Notes under the pieces: model-generated
Seen by the model: only the letters and a program-made list of their open reading frames with translations
Database searches by the model: none
What the model was told of the DNA's origin: nothing
Program-made: the position numbers and the translations under genes
Origin: an uncultured Clostridia bacterium
GTDB lineage: Bacteria > Bacillota > Clostridia > Oscillospirales > CAG-272
DNA: 9,183 bases
NCBI GenBank assembly: GCA_937893945.1
Contig: CALCTA010000110.1
Span: forward strand, 1-9,183
Direction of reading: 5' to 3'
Part shown: piece after piece, positions 1-5,418 of the stretch
Layout: every line of letters starts with the position of its first letter
Position numbering within the stretch: position 1 is the stretch's first letter

Positions 1-19
1 GTTCAACGATTTTAATTAC

Positions 20-105
20 TTGAGTTTCGCTTCTAACAACTCAATATGACTTTGTTCGGTTTTCAATGGACATCTTTCATCACGGAGCAACCTTTGAGTT
101 GTTCC
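20..105 (+). promoter_or_regulatory. Leader-like segment with mutually exclusive pairings
   Basis: Three segments compete for partners. TTGAGTT (20-26) pairs with AACTCAA (38-44). AACAACTCAA (35-44) pairs perfectly over 10 bp with TTGAGTTGTT (94-103). The latter overlaps the right arm of the terminator stem (98-105). Formation of the 35-44/94-103 helix would break the terminator, and formation of the 20-26/38-44 hairpin would allow it. This is the geometry of a transcription attenuator. The promoter and any ligand or peptide sensor would lie to the left of the window. No T-box or known riboswitch signature is visible. The arrangement could also be incidental. Confidence 0.3.
45..80 (-). other. 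Possible boxA-like rRNA operon leader, reading leftward
   Basis: Read on the minus strand this stretch contains CATTGAAAACCGAACAAAG. It strongly resembles the TTGAAAACTGAACAAAG type of sequence found in Firmicutes rRNA operon leaders and spacers next to the boxA antitermination site. If so, an rRNA operon, or part of one, lies just left of the window on the minus strand. No rRNA gene sequence is inside the window, and no promoter that could drive such an operon was found in 114-159, so this remains a resemblance only. Confidence 0.3.
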
Positions 106-113
106 TTTTTTTT
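84..113 (+). terminator. Intrinsic terminator upstream of the HAD gene
   Basis: GGAGCAAC (84-91) pairs with GTTGTTCC (98-105), with one G-U pair and a six-base loop, and is followed at once by eight T (106-113). This is a standard rho-independent terminator on the plus strand. It either ends a transcription unit lying to the left of the window or acts as an attenuator in the leader of the HAD gene, whose start codon is 46 nt downstream. Its right arm overlaps a segment (94-103) that can pair perfectly with 35-44 instead. Confidence 0.65.
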
Positions 114-159
114 GCGATGAACGAGAGGCGAGCGAAGAGCGAAGAGAGGAGATTAGCCA

Positions 160-879
160 ATGACTGTCAGACCTGAAATAAAAGCGGTCTTTTTTGATCT
201 TGACGGAACGCTTCTGCCAATGGATCAATCAGTTTTTGCAAGGGAATATTTTAAGGGGATAGCAGGGCACATCGCTCCTTACGGCATCGCTCCCCAGCAG
301 ATGATAGACTTTACTCTTGCGGGTACTGCGGCGATGGTACATAACGACGGCTCGCAGACCAACGAGCAGGTGTTCTGGAAGACTTTCTTTAAGGAGCTTG
401 GTGAGGAGAAAGAGGGAATTCCCGAGATAGCGGCGGAGTTTTATTATAACGGATTCAAGGCTCTGAAGGCGCAGACGGGTGAAAATCCTTTGGCTTGCGA
501 GGCTGTCAAGGCGGCTCACGCGAACGGCAGAAAGGTAGTTCTTGCTACTAATCCCGTATTTCCTATGGTCGCACAGCTTGAGCGCATCAGTTGGCTCGGA
601 CTTTCAGAGAAGGATTTTGACCTTGTAACATCCTTTGAAAACTCGCATTATTGCAAGCCTAACCCTGACTATTATCGTGAGATATGCGAGAAGATAGGCG
701 TCGCACCCGAGAATTGCCTTATGATCGGCAATGACGAGCGCGAGGATATGAAGGCGGCGAGTGAGGCGGGACTTACCTGCTTCCTTGTTACCGACTACAG
801 AATAATGTCCAAGCATTTCGTATGGACGGGTGAGAGAGGCAGCTTCGAGCAGGCGCTTCACATGCTTGAGAGACTTTGA
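160..879 (+). CDS. HAD-superfamily hydrolase (phosphatase-like)
   Basis: A 239-residue protein with all four haloacid dehalogenase motifs. Motif I is FFDLDGTLL with the nucleophile Asp13 and general acid Asp15. Motif II ends in VVLATN with Thr130. Motif III is CKPNP with Lys166. Motif IV is MIGNDEREDMKAA with acidic residues 192-196 for Mg2+. The helical insert between motifs I and II (about residues 20-110) is a C1-type cap, as in small-molecule phosphatases of the YjjG/phosphoglycolate phosphatase type. It is a soluble cytoplasmic enzyme with no signal peptide, and the substrate cannot be read from sequence. The ATG at 160 is supported by AGGAG at 147-151 with an 8-nt gap. The gene appears to be a single unit, with a terminator upstream (84-113) and downstream (887-920). 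No promoter could be identified between 114 and 159. Confidence 0.93.
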   Translation: MTVRPEIKAVFFDLDGTLLPMDQSVFAREYFKGIAGHIAPYGIAPQQMIDFTLAGTAAMVHNDGSQTNEQVFWKTFFKELGEEKEGIPEIAAEFYYNGFKALKAQTGENPLACEAVKAAHANGRKVVLATNPVFPMVAQLERISWLGLSEKDFDLVTSFENSHYCKPNPDYYREICEKIGVAPENCLMIGNDEREDMKAASEAGLTCFLVTDYRIMSKHFVWTGERGSFEQALHMLERL

Positions 880-886
880 TATAAAT

Positions 887-920
887 AAAAGGTTGACTGA
901 ATTTCAGTCAACCTTTTTTG
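887..920. terminator. Bidirectional terminator hairpin, copy 1
   Basis: An 11-bp perfect stem (890-900 with 904-914, core GGTTGACTGA) with an ATT loop is flanked by AAAA on the left and TTTTTT on the right. It can terminate in both directions. It serves the HAD gene (stop at 877-879, plus strand) and the convergent membrane-protein operon (stop at 938-940, minus strand). The same 34 bp recur identically, in the same orientation, at 3444-3477. Confidence 0.9.
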
Positions 921-937
921 ATTTTCCAAATATTTAA

Positions 938-1480
938 TTATAGTTCATTAAGTAAATCTTTAACACTGTAAACAGACCATCCGCCTATTGTATCGTTACT
1001 TTCGGATATTTCACGTTTTATGCTGTCTTTTGTTAGATAAGAAATTTTAGGCATATAGGGTGCGAATACCATAATGGGCTTGTTGTCAATGTTGTCATTA
1101 TAATATAGTTCATTCAATGTAGGTAAGTGTCTGAATCTTCCCGTCGGATTTATTGGCGCTGATATTATCTTTTCAAAAGAAACATACCATTCGGGCGATG
1201 GAAATTTATAGATCAAAGACTTGCTTTTACAGGTAATGATACGAATTAAATAATTTTTCTCAGAGGTTTTGATTATAATATCCGGTTTGTTACTGTATTT
1301 AAAAAATGGTGCAAAAAAATTTCTTGAAAAAGTCAGCTTGTATTTTTTTGTTTTGCAAATTTGGCTGATTCGTTTATAAAATAAACTCCTATGAATAACT
1401 GCATGAACAAACGAGAATATGGAAACACAGGCGACGATTATCAGGGCAGGTATTAAAGCCATTAGAATAATTATTATCAT
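938..1480 (-). CDS. Membrane-anchored protein with unrecognised soluble domain
   Basis: A 180-residue protein and the last gene of the lytTR operon. Residues 1-27 are one hydrophobic helix (MIIIILMALIPALIIVACVS onward). It is followed by a basic soluble region, so the domain is probably cytoplasmic. The start at 1480 is chosen because AAGGAGGT lies 5 nt upstream on the minus strand; a longer in-frame start at 1525 would overlap the previous gene and lacks such a site. The previous gene stops 14 nt upstream. I do not recognise the family. The core pattern KPDIII (66-70), then ITCK (82-85), and a late segment GGWSVYSVKDLL (166-177) resembles the layout of restriction-endonuclease-like (PD-(D/E)xK) folds. 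The acidic residue expected before the lysine motif is absent, since Thr and Cys stand there, so a catalytic role is doubtful. Confidence 0.75.
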   Translation of the reverse strand: MIIIILMALIPALIIVACVSIFSFVHAVIHRSLFYKRISQICKTKKYKLTFSRNFFAPFFKYSNKPDIIIKTSEKNYLIRIITCKSKSLIYKFPSPEWYVSFEKIISAPINPTGRFRHLPTLNELYYNDNIDNKPIMVFAPYMPKISYLTKDSIKREISESNDTIGGWSVYSVKDLLNEL

Positions 1481-1483
1481 ATC

Positions 1484-1495
1484 GTACCTCCTTAC
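1484..1495 (-). promoter_or_regulatory. Ribosome binding site deciding the start at 1480
   Basis: On the minus strand AAGGAGGT lies just upstream of ATG 1480 with about 5 nt spacing, close to perfect complementarity with the 16S 3' end. It supports 1480 over the longer frame beginning at 1525. It overlaps the region just after the stop codon of the upstream gene (1495-1497). Confidence 0.75.
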
Positions 1496-2040
1496 TACTC
1501 GCTCATATAGTGGCTGACTCGCCAATTATACTGCGCCCAAAGGATATGGCACAGATGAATTGTAATCAAAAAAGCAGCATTTACTATAAGACCAAACGGA
1601 ATTCCGCAGAGCCTGTAAATAATAGCAACGGGGCAGAGAGTTCGCTTTAATAAGAAGAGCGCAAGATATACGACGGTTTGTATCAAGATAATAACTGCAT
1701 CGGTTAGCAGATGATGCTCTGAGTGATACAAAAGGCCATTCTTTTTTGTTATTAGTCCTTTTGTATCCTCTATAAATTTCTTGCGCCTTGATTTATAAGT
1801 GATGCAGAAAATAGAGTGGCATATTATATAGGCCAACAAGAAGCATATCTCGAAGGTTATATCCCATACCATAGGATCATTGGCATTTATGCGTTCAGCA
1901 AAGAATTTTAACTCGAATAGCGCCGAGAAACGGACAAAATCTTCTAACAAGTGTCCCAAACCCCAGGAGCAGAAATATACTGCTACTAAAAAAAGCAAAC
2001 TTTTTGGCTCAAACTTATACCTTTTCATACTAAAGTCCAT
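1495..2040 (-). CDS. Multi-helix integral membrane protein, unknown function
   Basis: A 181-residue protein, third gene of the lytTR operon. Four hydrophobic segments are visible at about residues 14-32, 62-82, 112-131 and 147-170, with a basic loop (KSRRKKFIEDTKG, 83-95) after the second, suggesting that loop is cytoplasmic. It is rich in Cys and His within or near the helices (Cys24, Cys66, Cys74, Cys79, His75, His109-110, His162, Cys164, His165). No family is recognised. The start is uncertain. ATG 2040 begins one base after the stop of the preceding gene (2042-2044), with AGGA about 12 nt upstream; ATG 2064 would overlap that gene by 23 bp, and ATG 2028 has no ribosome site. The tight packing implies translational coupling. 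Likely a partner or target of the LytTR regulator, by context only. Confidence 0.75.
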   Translation of the reverse strand: MDFSMKRYKFEPKSLLFLVAVYFCSWGLGHLLEDFVRFSALFELKFFAERINANDPMVWDITFEICFLLAYIICHSIFCITYKSRRKKFIEDTKGLITKKNGLLYHSEHHLLTDAVIILIQTVVYLALFLLKRTLCPVAIIYRLCGIPFGLIVNAAFLITIHLCHILWAQYNWRVSHYMSE

Positions 2041-2041
2041 T

Positions 2042-2515
2042 TTATTTTTCTTTCCTGAGTTCATTCAAGCGCTTATTTATCATTTCAGCGTCCTTTTTTG
2101 CTATTTTATCTTCTACGGCAAAGCAAATAATCATTACTATTACGGAAATAAAGATGAAAGATGCTATTCCTACTAAAATATAGGTTTTGGAAACAACGGG
2201 GAAAAACGGAGAGAAGCCCCAAAGAAGAACGAAAAACGCGCACAAAGCAAATATAACGGTAGAGATAACTCTTCGCATAGCTTTGCTTGCGGAAAACAAT
2301 TCTGTTTGCATAAAAAAATGATGAGAAACGATGCCTGCGACCGAGAAGACCGAAAGCCCTGCGGCATGCCTGAACAGAAGATCGTAGAAAAACAGTCTTT
2401 GCGCGGGTGTGTAGCTCATAACGTAAGGGAATAAGGAGGCGAGAAGAGAGGATATCAGAAGAAGCGTTAAAGAAACGCATATATCGGCAAAACTCTTTTT
2501 AATAATATTTTTCAT
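2042..2515 (-). CDS. DUF3021-like four-helix membrane protein
   Basis: A 157-residue integral membrane protein with four predicted helices at about 11-33, 50-68, 83-103 and 111-134, and a charged cytoplasmic tail (EDKIAKKDAEMINKRLNELR, 135-154) likely to form a helix or coiled coil. Size, topology and position directly after a stand-alone LytTR gene fit the DUF3021-type partner often found beside LytTR regulators in Firmicutes. In streptococcal LytTR regulatory systems (HdrRM, BrsRM) the membrane partner restrains the regulator, so a sensor or inhibitor role is inferred here. The ATG at 2515 lies 5 nt after the lytTR stop. Upstream is only a run of G (GGGGGT about 12 nt before), so translation is probably coupled to lytTR. 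Family assignment rests on topology and context rather than a clear motif. Confidence 0.75.
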   Translation of the reverse strand: MKNIIKKSFADICVSLTLLLISSLLASLFPYVMSYTPAQRLFFYDLLFRHAAGLSVFSVAGIVSHHFFMQTELFSASKAMRRVISTVIFALCAFFVLLWGFSPFFPVVSKTYILVGIASFIFISVIVMIICFAVEDKIAKKDAEMINKRLNELRKEK

Positions 2516-2520
2516 TATAA

Positions 2521-2958
2521 TTATACCCCCAATCTTTTCTTTATTTCGGCAACGTATTGTCGAGATATAAGTATCTTTTCTTTGTTGATGAGAAGTCCCT
2601 CAAGCTTGGCGTTTTTCGCCGATCTCACGCTGTTGAGCTTTTTCAAATTCAGAATTGTCGTTTTGGATACGCGTGAAAAATATGTCTCGGCTAACTGTTC
2701 TTCTAAAACGTAGAGCTTTGCAGATGATCTGTAAACCTGCTTATCTGTATAGATATATACGATCTTGTCAACCGACTCAAAATATAGAATATTATTCAGG
2801 GGAATGAAAAAGAGCTCTCCGTCTACCTCTCCGACCATCTTTTTGTCGGCTATTCCTATATAAGAAATGATGTCTTGAAGAACGTCATCAATTTCCTTGC
2901 ATTTTACAATGATTTCAGGATCTAAGTATAATTCGTTTTTATCAATCGTAAGCTTCAT
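2521..2958 (-). CDS. LytTR-family DNA-binding transcriptional regulator
   Basis: A 145-residue cytoplasmic transcription factor. Residues about 42-144 form a complete LytTR domain: the opening strand and FFIPLNNILYFESVDKIVYI (50-69), the LEEQL helix (85-89), F-S-R-V-SKTTILNL (94-105), and the closing strands and helix through ILISRQYVAEIKKRL (129-143). There is no receiver domain, so it is not a classical response regulator. The short N-terminal part (1-40) is the type seen in stand-alone LytTR regulators paired with DUF3021-type membrane proteins. Such regulators bind paired direct repeats and often activate their own operon. I saw no convincing LytTR direct repeat upstream. The ATG at 2958 has AGGAGGG (2971-2965) with 6 nt spacing. 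It is the first gene of a four-gene minus-strand operon preceded by an unusual 279-nt structured leader. Confidence 0.92.
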   Translation of the reverse strand: MKLTIDKNELYLDPEIIVKCKEIDDVLQDIISYIGIADKKMVGEVDGELFFIPLNNILYFESVDKIVYIYTDKQVYRSSAKLYVLEEQLAETYFSRVSKTTILNLKKLNSVRSAKNAKLEGLLINKEKILISRQYVAEIKKRLGV

Positions 2959-2976
2959 ATTTCACCCTCCTGTCGT

Positions 2977-3255
2977 ATAGCCGAAGAGAGTCGAACGCAT
3001 ACGCCCTGCGGCGAGCAATTTTTGCGTCTTTCGCCAAATCTCGTCTTGCAAGATCGGCATCTTGCTTCAACTCGCTTTGACTAAATCCATCAAAAATTTC
3101 AACGCCGGAGGGTGCTTTGCAGTTTTGAGTGAACAAATATTTTGCAGATGCAAAGAGAAAATGCGCAGTAATATAAGATATTGCAAGCATTTTATCTGCC
3201 GCAGATGCGGATATTTGTCACACAAAACCGTATGAGTTCGGCTCTCTTCGGCTAT
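2977..3255 (-). repeat. 279-bp element with 27-bp terminal inverted repeats; leader of lytTR mRNA
   Basis: The ends 2977-3003 and 3229-3255 are inverted copies matching at 25 of 27 positions (outer end ATAGCCGAAGAGAG). Directly inside the right arm, 3211-3228 pairs with 3122-3140 (one bulge, one mismatch), giving a second long helix adjacent to the first. The remaining part holds hairpins at 3048-3065 (GCAAGAT, loop CGGC, ATCTTGC) and 3010-3035 (GGCGA/TCGCC, inner GCAA/TTGC). The layout is thus a closed three-way-junction-like fold. Read on the minus strand it lies between a promoter (3259-3287) and the lytTR ribosome binding site (2965-2971). It could be a MITE-like dispersed repeat or a structured regulatory RNA. 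No clear target-site duplication was found. Short open frames inside it look spurious. Confidence 0.7.
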
Positions 3256-3258
3256 TAC

Positions 3259-3287
3259 ATTATACAACAAAGCAAATAAAAAAGCAA
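3259..3287 (-). promoter_or_regulatory. Sigma-A promoter of the lytTR operon
   Basis: On the minus strand TTGCTT (3287-3282), a 17-bp spacer and a consensus TATAAT (3264-3259). Transcription would start near 3252, three bases inside the inverted-repeat element, giving a leader of roughly 290 nt before lytTR. A TTGACC slightly further upstream is too far (23 bp) to be the partner of this -10. Confidence 0.6.
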
Positions 3288-3299
3288 GGTCAATCGCCT

Positions 3300-3441
3300 A
3301 AGTTGCAAAATCTGGGTGCTAAGCTTCAAAATTTAAGTCTTTCCGGCGGTGTAGCGACTTTGCACCACAAAAGGACAGTCGGGGACGCCTGTCCCTACAA
3401 ATAATTTTTATTCATCGGTTTGATTTCTATTGAAGCACAGC
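3300..3441. other. Intergenic stretch with a GGACAG/CTGTCC hairpin
   Basis: No gene is visible here. 3373-3378 (GGACAG) pairs with 3389-3394 (CTGTCC); an alternative is GGGAC (3382-3386) with GTCCC (3391-3395) and a GCCT loop. The sequence around it, read on the minus strand as TTGTAGGGACAGGCGTCCCC, has the look of GC-rich dispersed intergenic repeats common in Clostridia. That is a recollection, not a search result. The rest is AT-rich with no recognisable signal other than the outer part of the lytTR promoter region at its left. Confidence 0.35.
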
Positions 3442-3443
3442 AA

Positions 3444-3477
3444 AAAAGGTTGACTGAATTTCAGTCAACCTTTTTTG
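3444..3477. terminator. Terminator hairpin, copy 2, ending the GH2 gene
   Basis: Identical over 34 bp to 887-920 and in the same orientation. Here it follows the stop codon of the minus-strand GH2 gene (3488-3490) by about 10 nt and, read on that strand, ends in TTTTTT. The left A-run is longer here (3442-3447), so it should also work in both directions. Confidence 0.9.
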
Positions 3478-3487
3478 TTTATGTATT

Positions 3488-5236
3488 TCAATCCTCAATA
3501 GCCGCTTTTTTAGCGAAGATGCGCTTATATCTTTCGGGATCGAATTTGAACTTGCGGTCGTAGGTGAGAAGTCCGTTCTGCTCCTGCTCGACGTCGGTGA
3601 GCTGAGTGTAGCAGTATGCGAAGATGTCCTTATTCTCAAGGAGCGCGTCGGTCAGCCCCTCAAGGCGCTCGAAGAATTCCTCCTCGCCCTCAACACTCTT
3701 ACCGTAGCCCCAAGCGGTAGCGTCCTCCTTCATAACCCAGCCGATGCCGCCGTATTCACTGACGAATATGGGCAGGTTGGTCTTTGAGATCTGACGGCGC
3801 GGAGATTTTCTCTGGATCTGATCGCGAACTATGCCGTTTTCGATCTCGGAGTAGTAGGAGCGGAACTTTTCGGGATCCTGCTCGTAATCGTGAACGTCAT
3901 GAACGTCGGTGCGCTCGGTGGGGTAAGATCCGCTGCTTGTAATAACGGGACGGGTCTTGTCTATCGCCTTAGTGATGTCGTAGATGCTGTCAAGGAAGGG
4001 ATTGAACTGCTGCCTGCCGTGTCTGTCCCAAGTCTCGTTTGTGGGGCACCAACCGATGAGCGAGGGGTGCGAGAAGTCGCGCTCTACCTCTTCAAGCCAC
4101 TCGGGCAGGAAGTTGTAGATAGCGTCCGAAAGTGTGTGGTCAAGTCCCCAGTTGCCCGTCTCGCCCCATACCATATAGCCAAGTCTGTCGGCGTGGTAGA
4201 GGAAACGAGGCTCGAACACCTTCTGATGAAGTCTTGCGCCGTTGAAGCCGCAAGCCATAGAAGCCTCGATATCGAAAACAAGATGCTCGTCGTTGGGGGC
4301 GGTGATGATTCCCTCGGGGTTGAAGCCCTGATCAAGCACGAAGCGTCCGAAAACAGTCTTGCCGTTGATCATAAGTCCCTTTTCGCGCGTCAGAGCGACC
4401 TCGCGAAGTCCGAAATAGCCGTCAAGCAGGTCGGTCTTGCCGTCCTTTGTAAGCTTGAAGGAAAGATCGTAGAGCCTACCGTTGCCGCACTCCCAGAGGT
4501 GTGCCTCGGCGAGCTTTATCTCGACCGTGGTAGAGTCGGAGTTGACCGTAGCCGCAGCACTTCCCATAGGCTTGCCCTCGTAGTAGGCAGAGACCTCAAG
4601 AGACGCGCCGACAGCCGCCTTGCTCGTCAGCACCTCAAGAGAGACCGAGGTGGTAGAGATATTTGCAAATCCCTTGTAAGCGGTAATATGAGCGGGCTCG
4701 ATCGCCTCAAGCCATACTGTCTGCCAGATACCCGTAGTCCTCGTGTAGTAGCAACCATAAGAGCCGAGAGAGTGCGACTGCTTGCCCGAGACCTGCTTCT
4801 CGGAGCGAAGATCGTCCTCGGCGTAGATGGTCGCATAGTTGCCCTCGGGCGAGAGATAGTCGGTTATATCGAATTGGAAGGATGTGTAGCCGCCCGAGTG
4901 AGTGCCGACCTTCTTGCCGTTGATATAAAGCGTTGTTTTATAGTCGCAGGCGTCGATATGGAATATAACGCGCTTGCCCTCCCAATCGGCAGGGATGTCA
5001 AGGTCGCGTCTGTACCAAACGGCGTTCATAAAATCGGTGTGCGCCACGCCCGAAAGTCTGCTCTCGGGGCAGAAGGGCACGGTTATCTTTGCGTCAAGGC
5101 TGTCTCTCTCGTAGAATTTCTTTGCCTTGCCGACAAGCGCGTTGTCGATCTCAAAATCCCACGTGCCGTTAAGACAAAGCCAGCTTTCGCGGTGTCTGTC
5201 GGGACGCGGATGCTCGTTGCGGGGTATGTTGTTCAT
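3488..5236 (-). CDS. Glycoside hydrolase family 2 (beta-galactosidase/beta-glucuronidase family)
   Basis: A 582-residue cytoplasmic beta-glycosidase with no signal peptide. It has the GH2 order: an N-terminal jelly-roll sugar-binding domain (about 1-165, with LNGTWDFEID and an AVWYRRDLDIP segment), an immunoglobulin-like sandwich (about 170-275) and a C-terminal TIM barrel (about 280-580). The acid/base is Glu401 in GWCPTNE, and the nucleophile is Glu494 in PIFVSEYGG. Their spacing is like that in family beta-glucuronidases. The Asn-x-Lys motif that marks glucuronide-specific members was not seen near the C-terminus, and the length is well below that of LacZ, so the substrate is open. ATG 5236 is preferred over GTG 5248 because AAAGGTGG lies 8 nt upstream of it and overlaps the GTG. 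Read from a perfect promoter (5273-5301) and ended by 3444-3477, it appears monocistronic. Confidence 0.93.
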   Translation of the reverse strand: MNNIPRNEHPRPDRHRESWLCLNGTWDFEIDNALVGKAKKFYERDSLDAKITVPFCPESRLSGVAHTDFMNAVWYRRDLDIPADWEGKRVIFHIDACDYKTTLYINGKKVGTHSGGYTSFQFDITDYLSPEGNYATIYAEDDLRSEKQVSGKQSHSLGSYGCYYTRTTGIWQTVWLEAIEPAHITAYKGFANISTTSVSLEVLTSKAAVGASLEVSAYYEGKPMGSAAATVNSDSTTVEIKLAEAHLWECGNGRLYDLSFKLTKDGKTDLLDGYFGLREVALTREKGLMINGKTVFGRFVLDQGFNPEGIITAPNDEHLVFDIEASMACGFNGARLHQKVFEPRFLYHADRLGYMVWGETGNWGLDHTLSDAIYNFLPEWLEEVERDFSHPSLIGWCPTNETWDRHGRQQFNPFLDSIYDITKAIDKTRPVITSSGSYPTERTDVHDVHDYEQDPEKFRSYYSEIENGIVRDQIQRKSPRRQISKTNLPIFVSEYGGIGWVMKEDATAWGYGKSVEGEEEFFERLEGLTDALLENKDIFAYCYTQLTDVEQEQNGLLTYDRKFKFDPERYKRIFAKKAAIED

Positions 5237-5244
5237 GGTTGTAT

Positions 5245-5252
5245 CCACCTTT
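5245..5252 (-). promoter_or_regulatory. Ribosome binding site deciding the GH2 start
   Basis: AAAGGTGG on the minus strand, 8 nt before ATG 5236. Because it contains the alternative GTG (5248-5246), that codon cannot easily be the start. It deviates from AGGAGG by one base (GGTGG). Confidence 0.65.
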
Positions 5253-5272
5253 CAAAGTGTTTAGTTATAATA

Positions 5273-5301
5273 ATTATATCGGTTAAGAGAGGGTTTGTCA
5301 A
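5273..5301 (-). promoter_or_regulatory. Consensus sigma-A promoter of the GH2 gene
   Basis: On the minus strand a perfect TTGACA (5301-5296), 17-bp spacer and perfect TATAAT (5278-5273). The start of transcription should be near 5266, leaving a leader of about 30 nt. The -10 lies in a 13-bp AT palindrome (5266-5278). A fully consensus promoter suggests high basal activity or control by a repressor, although no clear operator was seen next to it. Confidence 0.85.
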
Positions 5302-5324
5302 TGGGTATGGGAGAATATTTGTAC

Positions 5325-5353
5325 TTGACTAACTGCTTTAAAGATGATATTAT
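5325..5353 (+). promoter_or_regulatory. Promoter of the sigma/anti-sigma operon
   Basis: TTGACT (5325-5330), a 17-bp spacer and TATTAT (5348-5353), with an extended -10 TG at 5345-5346. Transcription would start near 5360, giving a leader of about 95 nt before ATG 5456. A TATAAT at 5351-5356 overlaps but has a 20-bp spacing. This is a housekeeping-type promoter. I saw no clear ECF-type autoregulatory promoter, which would have been expected if the sigma factor controls its own gene. Confidence 0.6.
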
Positions 5354-5418
5354 AATAATTAATATAAAAAGTTTTCCAAAACGTGTGATGTCAGCAGTTG
5401 TTTTCCTGTTATTTATAG

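Noticed and set aside
16..228. Minus-strand frame of 70 codons at the left edge
   Set aside because: It crosses the terminator hairpin and the HAD start and has no domain; it looks like a translation of rRNA-leader-like sequence.
2971..3260. Target-site duplication around the inverted-repeat element
   Set aside because: The flanking bases (left GTCGT, right TACAT) do not match, so transposition cannot be claimed from a duplication.
2942..3270. Two minus-strand frames (2942-3190 and 3067-3270) within the inverted-repeat element
   Set aside because: They follow the repeat structure, overlap one another in different frames, lack ribosome sites, and one runs over the lytTR start. They are most likely spurious translations of the element.
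3256..3441. LytTR binding direct repeats upstream of the lytTR promoter
   Set aside because: No pair of motif copies at the expected spacing was convincing on either strand.
3890..5332. Long open frame on the plus strand, antisense to the GH2 gene
   Set aside because: It mirrors the GH2 codons over most of the gene, its product shows no family features, and it lacks a ribosome binding site; it is a shadow of biased codon use.
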